Positions 24,953 through 33,390 of a DNA stretch of 53,110 bases are shown here, in pieces. Location of the stretch: positions 1 to 53,110 of the forward strand of contig CAIPKV010000038.1 of assembly GCA_903865745.1 (NCBI GenBank), in the 5' to 3' direction. The notes beneath the pieces are model-generated. The model made no database searches. It was not told the origin of the DNA and saw only the letters and a list, made by a program, of their open reading frames with translations. This DNA comes from an uncultured Verrucomicrobia subdivision 3 bacterium (GTDB taxonomy: Bacteria > Verrucomicrobiota > Verrucomicrobiia > Limisphaerales > UBA11358). Within the stretch, counting starts at the first letter, position 1. Every line of letters starts with the position of its first letter. Both the position numbers and the translations under genes were made by a program.

Positions 24953-26401
24953 TCAGCTCACCTTCACTGCCGTAACCAAACTGGCCTGCTTTGGACTTGT
25001 AGCTAAATATGCATTAATCGACTGTGCCGATATTTTGCCATCGCCCATCGCCAGAATTACCGTGGCCGCACCGCGCACGATGTCGCCGCCTGCGAACACA
25101 CCAGGGATACTCGTCGCGCCGTTTTCATCGGCGACGATGTTGCCCCACTTGTTCAATTTCAAATCCGGGCAGGTCGCCGTGAGCAGTGGATTGGCCTTGG
25201 TACCAATGGCCACTACGACAACATCACAATCCAAAATAAATTCCGAGCCGGGAATGACTTCTGGACGACGGCGACCGGAACTGTCCGGTTCGCCAAGTTT
25301 CATCTTCTGGCATTTCATGCCAGTAACCCAGCGTTTGTCGTTGCCAATCACCTCAATCGGCGCGGTGAGAAACTCAAATTCAACACCTTCCTGTTCGGCG
25401 TGGTGAACTTCCTCGGCACGAGCGGGCAGCTCGTTATGGGTTCGTCGATAAACTATCATCGCCGCTTTTGCGCCAAGACGTTTGGCCGTGCGAACCGCGT
25501 CCATCGCCACATTGCCACCACCAACAACCGCGACCCGCTGGCCATTAAGTACCGGCGTGTCGGAACGTGGAAAATCGTAGGCGGCCATCAAATTGATACG
25601 TGTGAGATATTCGTTAGCGGAATAAACACCCTTCAGATTTTCGCCCGGCACATTCATGAACACCGGTAGGCCCGCGCCGTTGGCGATGAAGATGGCGTCA
25701 AACTTTGCCTGCAATTCTGGAATCGTGTAGGTGCGACCAACAACCACGTTGCACTCGATTTTGACGCCAGCTTCTTTGAGCCGCTCGACTTCCTGAGCCA
25801 CAATTTTCTTTGGCAGGCGAAATTCGGGGATGCCATATATCAGTACGCCACCGGGCTTGTGCAACGCTTCGTAAATCGTAACGTCATGGCCGAGCTTGGC
25901 CAGTTCGCCGGCTGCGGTGAGTCCGGCTGGACCAGAACCGACGATGGCCACTTTCTTGCCCGTCAGCTGCGGTTTTATTTGTGGCAACTGGTCGCGATGC
26001 TCACGCGCCCAGTCGGCGACGTAGCGTTCGAGGTAGCCGACGCCAACGGGTAGACCTTTTGCAGCGCGCACACAGACGGCTTCGCATTGCGTTTCCTGTG
26101 GACAAACGCGACCGGTAACGGCAGGCAGCGCGTTGTCGCACAGGAGGCTTTGCGCGGCTTCGGCGAGTTTGCCGGCGGTGAGCAAATCGAGAAATTTTGG
26201 AATGTTCACACCCACCGGACAGCCGTTCATGCAACGCGGATCTTTACATTGTAGGCAGCGGTCGGCTTCCAGCAACGCTAGCCGCTCAGGTAAACCGAGA
26301 TTTACCTCGAGGAAATTCGTGGCGCGGGTGGCGGCTTCCTGCTCCGGCATCGCTTGCCGGGAAATTTTTATCCGTTCTTTAGTGGTGATTCGGGGAGACA
26401 T
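24953..26401 (-). CDS. nfnB: NfnB / glutamate synthase small-subunit-like FAD-NADPH oxidoreductase
   Basis: A protein of 482 residues. The N-terminal domain has the 4Fe-4S Cys pattern (CLQCKDPRCMNGCPVGV, then CPQETQCEAVCV). An FAD-binding motif GSGPAGLTAAGELAKLGHDV and a second nucleotide motif VVGGGNVAMDAVRTAKRLG follow. It ends with the FAD loop GVFAGGDIVRGAATV. By itself it looks like GltD; next to an NfnA-type gene (gap 1 base) it is better read as NfnB, which with NfnA links NADH, NADPH and ferredoxin by electron bifurcation. No gltB is nearby, which supports this. Confidence 0.87.
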   Translation of the reverse strand: MSPRITTKERIKISRQAMPEQEAATRATNFLEVNLGLPERLALLEADRCLQCKDPRCMNGCPVGVNIPKFLDLLTAGKLAEAAQSLLCDNALPAVTGRVCPQETQCEAVCVRAAKGLPVGVGYLERYVADWAREHRDQLPQIKPQLTGKKVAIVGSGPAGLTAAGELAKLGHDVTIYEALHKPGGVLIYGIPEFRLPKKIVAQEVERLKEAGVKIECNVVVGRTYTIPELQAKFDAIFIANGAGLPVFMNVPGENLKGVYSANEYLTRINLMAAYDFPRSDTPVLNGQRVAVVGGGNVAMDAVRTAKRLGAKAAMIVYRRTHNELPARAEEVHHAEQEGVEFEFLTAPIEVIGNDKRWVTGMKCQKMKLGEPDSSGRRRPEVIPGSEFILDCDVVVVAIGTKANPLLTATCPDLKLNKWGNIVADENGATSIPGVFAGGDIVRGAATVILAMGDGKISAQSINAYLATSPKQASLVTAVKVS

Positions 26402-26402
26402 A

Positions 26403-27254
26403 TCAGGCAGGAGTAGTGGTTGGCATTTCCATACGGCACGTTCCCCTTGCGCAAGCGACGGAACGTTGTTCGAATTCGCGGTAAGTCGAAAGGCGGTCTT
26501 GGAGTTCGTCGAAATTCACTGTGTGACCGTCAAACTCCGGACCATCCACGCAGGCGAATTTGGTCTCATTTCCGACCGACACGCGGCAGCCACCGCACAT
26601 GCCTGTGCCATCAATCATCACCGGGTTAAGCGAAACTATCGTGTGAACTCCCAATCCGCGCGTAAGGTTCGCCACCGCGCGCATCATTGGTACTGGGCCA
26701 ACGGCATAGACGATATCTACTTTTTCCTTTGCGAGAATTTCTTTCACCGCATCAGTGACAAAACCCTTGCGGCCATAGCTGCCGTCATCCGTGCAAACGA
26801 TGACGTTGCCGTAACGTTTCAATTCATTTTCAAAAATCACCCATTCCTTTGAGCGGCCGCCAATGACACTCGTCACCCGCACGCCGACTTTGTTCAAACC
26901 TTGCGCTATGGGATGTGCGACCGCCGTGCCAACGCCACCACCTATGCACAACGCGTGACCGCTCGTAATCATTTCGGTCGGATGGCCGAGCGGACCGGCG
27001 ACATCGCGGATAAATTCGCCAGCGTTCAAAGCGACAAGTTCGTTGGTGCTTTTGCCAACAGCTTGAATTACCAGTGTTATCGTGCCTGTTGCGGGATTGG
27101 AATCGGCAATGGTGAGGGGTATGCGCTCGGAATTTTCGTTGAGGTGAACGATTACGAACTGCCCCGCCTGCCTGATTTCGGCGATGCGCTGGGCGTGAAC
27201 ATCCAGACGCGTGACGTTCGGGCTGAGAGATTGTTTGGCCAGAATTTGGTGCAT
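26403..27254 (-). CDS. nfnA: NfnA / sulfide dehydrogenase-like FAD-NAD binding subunit
   Basis: A protein of 283 residues of the dihydroorotate-dehydrogenase electron-transfer (PyrK-like) family. An FAD domain (RIPLTIADSNPATGTITLV) is followed by a NAD domain (ALCIGGGVGTAVAHPIAQ) and a C-terminal 2Fe-2S site with Cys in GTGMCGGCRVSVG and ACVDGP. The nfnB gene follows at once, which is the standard nfnAB order. The start lies 297 bases from recA on the other strand. Confidence 0.88.
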   Translation of the reverse strand: MHQILAKQSLSPNVTRLDVHAQRIAEIRQAGQFVIVHLNENSERIPLTIADSNPATGTITLVIQAVGKSTNELVALNAGEFIRDVAGPLGHPTEMITSGHALCIGGGVGTAVAHPIAQGLNKVGVRVTSVIGGRSKEWVIFENELKRYGNVIVCTDDGSYGRKGFVTDAVKEILAKEKVDIVYAVGPVPMMRAVANLTRGLGVHTIVSLNPVMIDGTGMCGGCRVSVGNETKFACVDGPEFDGHTVNFDELQDRLSTYREFEQRSVACARGTCRMEMPTTTPA

Positions 27255-27487
27255 GGCAACCCAAGCTTAACCGTCCTGTCAAACACCGCCCTTCATAGAT
27301 TGGCGAATGTTCCCCCTATTTTGACCTATCATGAAGGGGTGTTTGCCACTTTCTTCAATTTGATATGTCTCCGCGTTTTGGCGCACTCGAAGAATTCGCT
27401 ACCCGAACGCGGCGTGGCCGAACACAATCTAAGCAACCAAATTTATAAAATGGACCCTTTCTCACCTCGCAAAACCGACATCGGCGT

Positions 27488-27516
27488 TTGACTATTCATT
27501 GGGTATTCACTAACGT
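27488..27516 (+). promoter_or_regulatory. Probable promoter of recA
   Basis: TTGACT at 27488-27493 and TAACGT at 27511-27516 with a 17-base spacer fit a housekeeping promoter, the -10 box being weak. The recA ATG is 36 bases downstream. I see no convincing LexA box; two direct CGAAC repeats upstream (about 27398-27424) do not have inverted symmetry. Confidence 0.5.
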
Positions 27517-27551
27517 ATCCTTTCGTAAAACAAAGAATTTTTCCTCATTTT

Positions 27552-28616
27552 ATGCCGCCCAAAGCCGTTGATAAAGCCGTAGCCACTGCCGCTGATGCCA
27601 AAGCTACCGCGACCCGCGACCGCGAACTCGAATCAGCAATTTCTTCCATTACCAAAGCCTATGGTGATGGCGCTATCATGCGGCTCGGTGACGCGCGAGC
27701 ATTGGTGAAAATTGACGTTATCCCAACCGGTGGCCTGGCGATTGACCTCGCGCTTGGCGTTGGCGGCATCCCGCGCGGACGCGTAGTGGAAATTTACGGC
27801 CCGGAATCTTCCGGCAAAACCACGCTGATGCTCCACGTCATTGCTAACGCCCAAAAGGCCGGTGGCCTGGCGGCCTTCATTGATGCGGAGCACGCGCTCG
27901 ATCCCGGTTATGCGAAAAAGCTCGGCGTGAATCTGGATGATTTGCTGGTCTCGCAGCCGTCTTCCGGCGAAGAGGCGCTCACCATTTGCGAAACCCTCGC
28001 CCGCTCGAATGCGCTGGATGTCATTGTTATTGATTCCGTTGCCGCACTCGTACCCAAGGCGGAACTCGACGGCGATATGGGCATGGCCACGATGGGCATG
28101 CAGGCGCGTTTGATGTCGCAGGCCTTGCGCAAGCTGACTGCCATTCTCGCCAAGTCCAAGACGACCTGCCTATTCACTAATCAGTTGCGCGAAAAAGTTG
28201 GCGTTATGTTTGGTAGCCCCGAAACAACACCAGGCGGCAAAGCTCTGAAATTTTACGCCAGCGTCCGCATGGACATCCGCCGTAAAGACCAGCTCAAGGA
28301 CGCCGCTGGCAACATTTACGGCAACCATACCCGCGTTAAGATTGTAAAGAACAAGGTTGCGCCACCATTTGCCGAGGCCGAGTTCGACATCATCTACAAT
28401 CACGGCATTGACAAGGAAGGCAGCATACTCGACGTAGCCATTGACTGCGGCGTGGTCGAGAAAAAAGGCGCGTGGCTACAATTCGACGGCGGCCTCTTCG
28501 GCCAGGGTCGCGACGCGGCCAAGAAGGCGCTGGTGGAAAAACCGGAACTGGCCAAAAAAATTGTCGAGGCCATCCACGCCAAGCGTGCCGCCGCCCCCCC
28601 CACCGAGTCCAAGTAA
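27552..28616 (+). CDS. recA: Recombinase RecA
   Basis: A protein of 354 residues. It forms filaments on single-stranded DNA for strand exchange and for SOS induction. Walker A is GPESSGKTT, Walker B is [11 protein letters not shown], the L1/L2 region has [15 protein letters not shown] and [22 protein letters not shown], and the MAW-equivalent [11 protein letters not shown] is present. An N-terminal Ala/Lys/Thr-rich tail of about 20 residues precedes the core. The length is normal. Confidence 0.98.
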   Translation: MPPKAVDKAVATAADAKATATRDRELESAISSITKAYGDGAIMRLGDARALVKIDVIPTGGLAIDLALGVGGIPRGRVVEIYGPESSGKTTLMLHVIANAQKAGGLAAFIDAEHALDPGYAKKLGVNLDDLLVSQPSSGEEALTICETLARSNALDVIVIDSVAALVPKAELDGDMGMATMGMQARLMSQALRKLTAILAKSKTTCLFTNQLREKVGVMFGSPETTPGGKALKFYASVRMDIRRKDQLKDAAGNIYGNHTRVKIVKNKVAPPFAEAEFDIIYNHGIDKEGSILDVAIDCGVVEKKGAWLQFDGGLFGQGRDAAKKALVEKPELAKKIVEAIHAKRAAAPPTESK

Positions 28617-28646
28617 CTTTATTCCAATCCTAATTTTCGTTTTTAC

Positions 28647-30368
28647 ATGAGCACTGTTTCCGATCTCGACCTCAACTTGGACAACCTCTTCCAGCCCGCG
28701 TGGGCGCAGGGGAAAACCGAGACCAATAAATTCGCCAAGTTCACCGGCAACGAAGGCGTCAAGCCTGAGCGCACCTTCAGCGGCAAACCCGGCGAACGCC
28801 GCGCCCCACGCCGTGACGGTGCCGGTGCGGGCGGCTTTGGCGGTGGTGAACGTCGTGGTGGCCCGCCCCGCGGCGGTTCCAAGTTTGGCGAACGCCAAGG
28901 TGGATTCCGTGGTGGCGAACGCCGCGATGAACCGCGCGCGGAACGCCCCGCGCCGCCCGCGCCGCTGCCGGCTTTGAACGTTGCGTTCATTCCGGAAGAC
29001 CGTGGCGTCGAGCAATTGTCGAAGCAGATCAAGGTGACCGGCCGCGCATATCCGCTTTTCCAGATTGCGCTGCTTATCTTGCAGAAGGGCGAGCGTTATT
29101 CCGTTCTGCTCACCAAGAAAGCCAGCAACGCAGCGCAACCACTATTCGTCTGTGCGCTGGACGATTCTCCATGGACGAATGAAGACGAAGCCGTTGCGCA
29201 TGTTCTCAAAAATCATTTCGCCACGTTTTATACCGCCGAACGCATCCAGACCGAGCCGCCGAAGGGCGTCTATACCTTTGTCGCCCAATGCGGCATGAGC
29301 GGCGAGATCCTAGGCCCGCCGAACTATCACGATTACCAGAACCAGTTGCGCAAGCTCCACGCCGAAAAGTTTTCGCGCATGCCCTTCGACATGTTCAAGG
29401 CGCGCGTGAAAATCGTGAAGGATGAGGCCATCGTCAAAAAATGGATCGAAGACCAGAGCTTCAAGATCGAATACAATTGTCTCAACGTGCCGGAGCCGCT
29501 CAAGCTCGCGACGCTGGAGGACGTTGAGAAACATTTCCGCACCACGCACAAAGATTCCATCATCAAGCCGGTGGAAACGCTCACCGTCGCCGGTCTTGCG
29601 AGCCGCAGCCTGCGCGACAACGGCCTGCAGCGGCTCATCCGCCAGGAATGGGAACAACAGAAGTTTTTCCCGCTGCCCATCGCCACCAAGCTGAGCCAGC
29701 AGTTCGCGCAATACGGTTTGCAATTCTTCAAGGTCAACAAGACCGTCACCCACGTCAGCGTTGCCCGGCCGACCTTCCTTGACCTCGCGACCACGCCGGT
29801 TTCCGAGAACATCAAGCGCATCATCGAATACATCAACGGCAATACGAAATGCACGCGGAAGAAACTGATCGAAGCGCTCGCGCCGACCCCCAAAGTAGTG
29901 AAAGCGCCGGTCTCGGAAATTCCCGTCACCCCCGCACCGGTGGCCGAAGGTGAAAGCGCTTCCGCTCCAGCCCCCGCCGCTCCGGCAAAGCCGGCCGAAC
30001 CCGTCGCGCCCGAAGCGACGCCGGAACAGACGGCGGTTATTGTCGATTTGCATTGGCTCATCCATCAGGGCGCGGTCCTGGAATTCGCCGATGGCCGAAT
30101 GGAAACCGCCAAGAAACCTTTACCCAAGCCGGTGAAGCCGGCGAAGAAGCCGTCGCCCGAACAAAACGCCACGGGAACTGAAACCAGCGAACCTGCCGCC
30201 ACGACCATTGAAACGGTCACGCCGGAAACGCTCACTTCGGAAACGGTCGCCCAACTTCCCGCGCCGGTCGAAACTCCGGCCGCCGCCGTGGAAGCCGCAC
30301 CCGCACCGGCCGTTGAAATGCCGGCGCAGACGGAAGCTCCGACGGCCACGGAAGGAACCGCCGCGTGA
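28647..30368 (+). CDS. Uncharacterised protein with RGG-rich N-terminus, coupled to a DEAD-box helicase
   Basis: A protein of 573 residues. After an opening MSTVSDLDLNLDNLFQPAW, residues about 45-110 are low-complexity Gly/Arg-rich with RGG-like steps (GGERRGGPPRGGSKFGERQGG), typical of RNA-binding or condensate-forming tails. The centre (about 112-410) is folded and conserved-looking, with FVCALDDSPWTNEDEAVAHVLKNHF and CLNVPEPLKLATLEDVEKHFR; I do not know its family. The C-terminal tail (about 410-573) is Ala/Pro/Glu/Thr-rich with repeated PVE and PET steps. Its stop overlaps the GTG start of the helicase gene (GTGA), so the two are translationally coupled and may act in one RNA-related complex. 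Confidence 0.8.
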   Translation: MSTVSDLDLNLDNLFQPAWAQGKTETNKFAKFTGNEGVKPERTFSGKPGERRAPRRDGAGAGGFGGGERRGGPPRGGSKFGERQGGFRGGERRDEPRAERPAPPAPLPALNVAFIPEDRGVEQLSKQIKVTGRAYPLFQIALLILQKGERYSVLLTKKASNAAQPLFVCALDDSPWTNEDEAVAHVLKNHFATFYTAERIQTEPPKGVYTFVAQCGMSGEILGPPNYHDYQNQLRKLHAEKFSRMPFDMFKARVKIVKDEAIVKKWIEDQSFKIEYNCLNVPEPLKLATLEDVEKHFRTTHKDSIIKPVETLTVAGLASRSLRDNGLQRLIRQEWEQQKFFPLPIATKLSQQFAQYGLQFFKVNKTVTHVSVARPTFLDLATTPVSENIKRIIEYINGNTKCTRKKLIEALAPTPKVVKAPVSEIPVTPAPVAEGESASAPAPAAPAKPAEPVAPEATPEQTAVIVDLHWLIHQGAVLEFADGRMETAKKPLPKPVKPAKKPSPEQNATGTETSEPAATTIETVTPETLTSETVAQLPAPVETPAAAVEAAPAPAVEMPAQTEAPTATEGTAA

Positions 30369-31603
30369 AATTCGCCGCCCTGGGTTTGAGCGAGAAGGTG
30401 CTCGAAGGCGTCCGCGCCGTCGGTTACTCAGAGCCGACGCCCATCCAGCTGCGCGCCATCCCGCTCGTGCTGTCCGGCAAGGACGTCATTGGCAGTGCGC
30501 AGACCGGTACCGGCAAGACGGCGGCGTTTGCCCTGCCCATCCTTTCCAAGCTCGGCCAGCATCAACCCGGCGGTCCGCGCGTGCTCATATTAGAGCCCAC
30601 CCGTGAGCTGGCGGCGCAGGTCGAGACGGCCTTCCGCGATTACGCGCGGTTTCTGGATTTGAAAATCACCGTCGTCTTTGGCGGCGTGGGTTACGGCAAA
30701 CAGAACGACGAATTAAAAGCCGGCGCCGACATCGTGGTCGCCACCCCCGGCCGTTTGCTGGATCATTTGGAACAAGGCACGGTGAAGTTGGACAAGGTCG
30801 AATTTCTCGTGCTCGACGAAGCCGACCGTATGCTCGACATGGGTTTCCTTCCCGACGTGCGCCGGCTGGTGGAAAAATGTCCGCGCCAGCGCCACACCGC
30901 ACTGTTTTCCGCCACCGTCCCGCCGCAGATTGAAACGCTCATCCAATGGGCCATGCACTCGCCGGAGACGATTGAGATTGGCGCGCGCCGCTCGGTGGCC
31001 GAGACCGTCAAGCACGTCATCTATCCCGTATCCGACCTGCAGAAGACCGACCTCCTGCTCGAGTTGCTGAACCGCGTTAATTACGACTCCGTCATTGTTT
31101 TCTGCCGCACCAAGCACGGGGCCGACCGCTGCGCCTCCACGCTCAAGCGCGCGAACCACGCCGTCGCCGTCCTGCATTCCAACCGCACGCAGAAGGAACG
31201 CGAGCTGGCGCTGGAAGGTTTTCGCGATGGCAAATACGAAGTGCTCGTCGCCACGGACATCGCGGCTCGCGGGCTGGACATCGCCGACGTGAGCCACGTC
31301 ATCAACTACGATGTGCCGCAACATCCGGAGGATTACATCCACCGCATCGGGCGCACCGGGCGCGCGGCGAACACCGGCGACGCCTACACCATCATGGTGG
31401 CCGAGGATGCGCCGCACGTGTTTGCGATCGAACGCTTCATCAGCCAGAAAATCCCGCGCGTGAAGCTGGAGAATTTTGAATACCGCTACACCGCGCTCTT
31501 TGAGGAACCCAAGGTGGGTGCGCCCGCAGGCTTTCCTGGCAAAGTGCGCGGCGGTCGCGTCCACGGCGGCTACCACTTCGCGCCCGGCGGCCGGCGACGT
31601 TAA
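30365..31603 (+). CDS. rhlE: DEAD-box RNA helicase (RhlE-type)
   Basis: A protein of 412 residues with GTG start. All motifs are present: Q-motif PTPIQLRAIP, motif I AQTGTGKT, Ia PTRELAAQ, GG, II DEAD in LVLDEADRMLDMGF, III SAT, IV VIVFCRTK, V ATDIAARGLDI, and VI HRIGRTGRA. A short basic tail ends with GGRVHGGYHFAPGGRRR. It unwinds RNA, e.g. in ribosome assembly or mRNA decay. Overlap with the RGG-rich gene upstream suggests joint production. Array C starts 25 bases after the stop. Confidence 0.94.
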   Translation: MKFAALGLSEKVLEGVRAVGYSEPTPIQLRAIPLVLSGKDVIGSAQTGTGKTAAFALPILSKLGQHQPGGPRVLILEPTRELAAQVETAFRDYARFLDLKITVVFGGVGYGKQNDELKAGADIVVATPGRLLDHLEQGTVKLDKVEFLVLDEADRMLDMGFLPDVRRLVEKCPRQRHTALFSATVPPQIETLIQWAMHSPETIEIGARRSVAETVKHVIYPVSDLQKTDLLLELLNRVNYDSVIVFCRTKHGADRCASTLKRANHAVAVLHSNRTQKERELALEGFRDGKYEVLVATDIAARGLDIADVSHVINYDVPQHPEDYIHRIGRTGRAANTGDAYTIMVAEDAPHVFAIERFISQKIPRVKLENFEYRYTALFEEPKVGAPAGFPGKVRGGRVHGGYHFAPGGRRR

Positions 31604-32099
31604 TTTCCAGCGCCCGACTTAAGTCATTTGGCCAAACTCACCGGCCACTTGGTAACTCCCTTAGCCGCCTTGGCTGAAACATTCCGGCAACTGGCAGACC
31701 TTCTCGTCGGCTTGGCAGAATGATTTTACCAATGGCGGAGAACCTCGGCGGTCTGGCGGAATCATTCCGCCGCTTGGCGGAGACGTTTGACGGGTTGGCA
31801 GAATGATTCTGCCAGTGGCGGAGATCCTCGACGGCTTGGCGGAGTAGGTCTGCCAGCTGGCCGAGCTGCTGGACGGTCTGGCGGAATGGTTCCGCCCCTT
31901 GGCGGAGCAAAAGGTTGGCTTGGCAGAATGATTCCGCCAAGCCGACGGGAAGCTCCACCAAGCGGAAATATCAAGGGTTTGCTTGGTATTTAAGGATTTT
32001 AACCCCGTAAACTTAGTTTTTGACCAAGCGGAAGGTGATAGCTGGTCAAACGGTGTCTGCGTCAGGCTGTTTTTTTCTTTCCTGCCTGCCTGAACGCCC
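31604..32099. other. Convergent intergenic region holding array C
   Basis: This 496-base gap between the convergent helicase and dnaN genes has array C at 31628-31942 (own entry). The remainder (31975-32099) has a T/A-rich stretch at 31975-32020 that resembles the one after array D (39029-39075), including GATTTTAACC / GTTTTTGACC, and a run of T at about 32068-32078 that could end plus-strand transcripts. No gene is seen. Confidence 0.6.
31628..31942. repeat. Array C: about 15 degenerate palindromic 21-bp units
   Basis: The core GGC of the units lies at 31630, 31651, 31672, 31693, 31714, 31734, 31755, 31776, 31797, 31817, 31838, 31859, 31880, 31901 and 31922. All steps are 21 bp except two of 20 bp (31714 to 31734, and 31797 to 31817). 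The ideal unit is a palindrome with arms TTGGCGGAAT and ATTCCGCCAA around one G. Several units keep it almost whole (31920-31940, 31795-31815), while others keep only one arm. Array D at 38725-39016 has the same unit and the same placing of 20-bp steps. It lies between convergent genes. Confidence 0.9.
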
Positions 32100-33206
32100 T
32101 TAATTCAACCGCATGGGCATCACGACGTAGAGGAACGGGCCGTTGATTTTGATGACGCCGGGGCTGAGTTCGTCAATCAATTCAATGAAGACTTCGTCCT
32201 CGGACAGTGCGCTGAGCGGGTCGATGAGGTAACGCGGATTGAAGGCGATGGCGAGTTCCTTGCCCTTGTAGTTGATGGCCATGGTCTCTCGCGCTTCGCC
32301 GACTTCAGGGGAGTTCGCCGTGATGGTCAGGACGTTTTTGCCGAAGGCGAGCTTGACGGAATTAGCCTTTTCGCTGGTCATGATTTCGGCGCGACGCAGC
32401 GCTTGCACCAGTTCTTCGCGACCGACCGCAATACGTTCCTTGGCCTCACCGGGGATGACCTGGCGGTAGTTTGGATAATTTCCCTCAATCAATTTAGTGA
32501 TGAGCAGAACGGAGAAACCATTCTCGCTCTTGAGGGCGAAGGAGGCCTGATTTTCGCCGAACTTAAGTTCCACGTCGCCTTTGTCCTGGAGCAGGCGGTT
32601 GAGTTCGGTAATGGCCTTGGCCGGAACGATGAATTCGCCCGTGCTCTTCTCGGAGATGTCCACTTCCTCATCCACCAGCGCGAGCCGGCGTCCGTCGGTG
32701 GCCACAAAGGTCATCTTGCCCTCCTTAAGGCTGATGAAAATACCATTGAGCACATAACGCGATTCGTCGGTGGAGACGGCAAAGCTGGTTTTTCGAATCA
32801 TCGCGCGGATGTTTTCCTGGGGCTGGACAACTTTCTTGTCATCCTTGAATTTCGGGAGCGGCGGGAACTCATCGGCCGCCAGGCCGTGGATTTTGAAGAA
32901 GGATGAGCCGCTGTGAATGCTGGAAAGATTTTTGTCGTCGGTCTCAATTTCGATTTCGCCTTGGAGTTCGCGCACGATGCCAAAGAACTTTTTTACGGGC
33001 AGCGTGGTGGCGCCTGGCTTGGTCACCTTGGCGTCGACCTTGCAAGCGACGGTCACGTCCAAATCGGTCGCGGTAAACTCAACGTGGTTGCCCTCAGCGC
33101 GAATTAGCACGTTGGAAAGAATCGGGAGGGTGGTGCGGGTGCTGACAACATTTTGTACAGCCTGCAGTCCGGCGATGATCTGGTCTTTGGTAATCGTGAG
33201 GTTCAT
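32100..33206 (-). CDS. dnaN: DNA polymerase III beta sliding clamp
   Basis: A protein of 368 residues, close to the usual 366. It forms a ring around DNA that holds polymerase III. Three clamp domains are recognisable (MNLTITKDQIIAGLQAVQNVVSTRTTLPIL at the start; RAMIRKTSFAVSTDESRYVLNGI in the middle; VQALRRAEIMTSEKANSVKLAF in the third) and the C-terminal end GPFLYVVMPMRLN is that of the peptide-binding pocket. dnaA or recF are not next to it. Confidence 0.97.
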   Translation of the reverse strand: MNLTITKDQIIAGLQAVQNVVSTRTTLPILSNVLIRAEGNHVEFTATDLDVTVACKVDAKVTKPGATTLPVKKFFGIVRELQGEIEIETDDKNLSSIHSGSSFFKIHGLAADEFPPLPKFKDDKKVVQPQENIRAMIRKTSFAVSTDESRYVLNGIFISLKEGKMTFVATDGRRLALVDEEVDISEKSTGEFIVPAKAITELNRLLQDKGDVELKFGENQASFALKSENGFSVLLITKLIEGNYPNYRQVIPGEAKERIAVGREELVQALRRAEIMTSEKANSVKLAFGKNVLTITANSPEVGEARETMAINYKGKELAIAFNPRYLIDPLSALSEDEVFIELIDELSPGVIKINGPFLYVVMPMRLN

Positions 33207-33390
33207 GCGCTTATAATATTCTGTCTTTGTTTAAAAATTCTATTCTTATTAAGGGGTGTGAACAAGCCTAACAACTTCATTCGGCCCAGTCATCACCGGA
33301 CAAATCTTAATTTTTTAACTGCGACCAGTTCAAGCTATACGAGCCAGAAAATATAAAAAGTAAAAGTTGCTGGCGCTATCAACAATTCAT

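Noticed and set aside
24953-26401. Glutamate synthase small subunit (gltD)
   Set aside because: There is no large subunit gene, and the PyrK-like gene upstream at 1 base makes NfnB a better reading.
27255-27551. LexA box before recA
   Set aside because: No inverted GAAC/GTTC or CTG/CAG site of the right spacing; only direct CGAAC repeats.
31628-31942. CRISPR array
   Set aside because: Units follow one another without unique spacers, the period is 21 bp, units are degenerate, and there is no cas gene.
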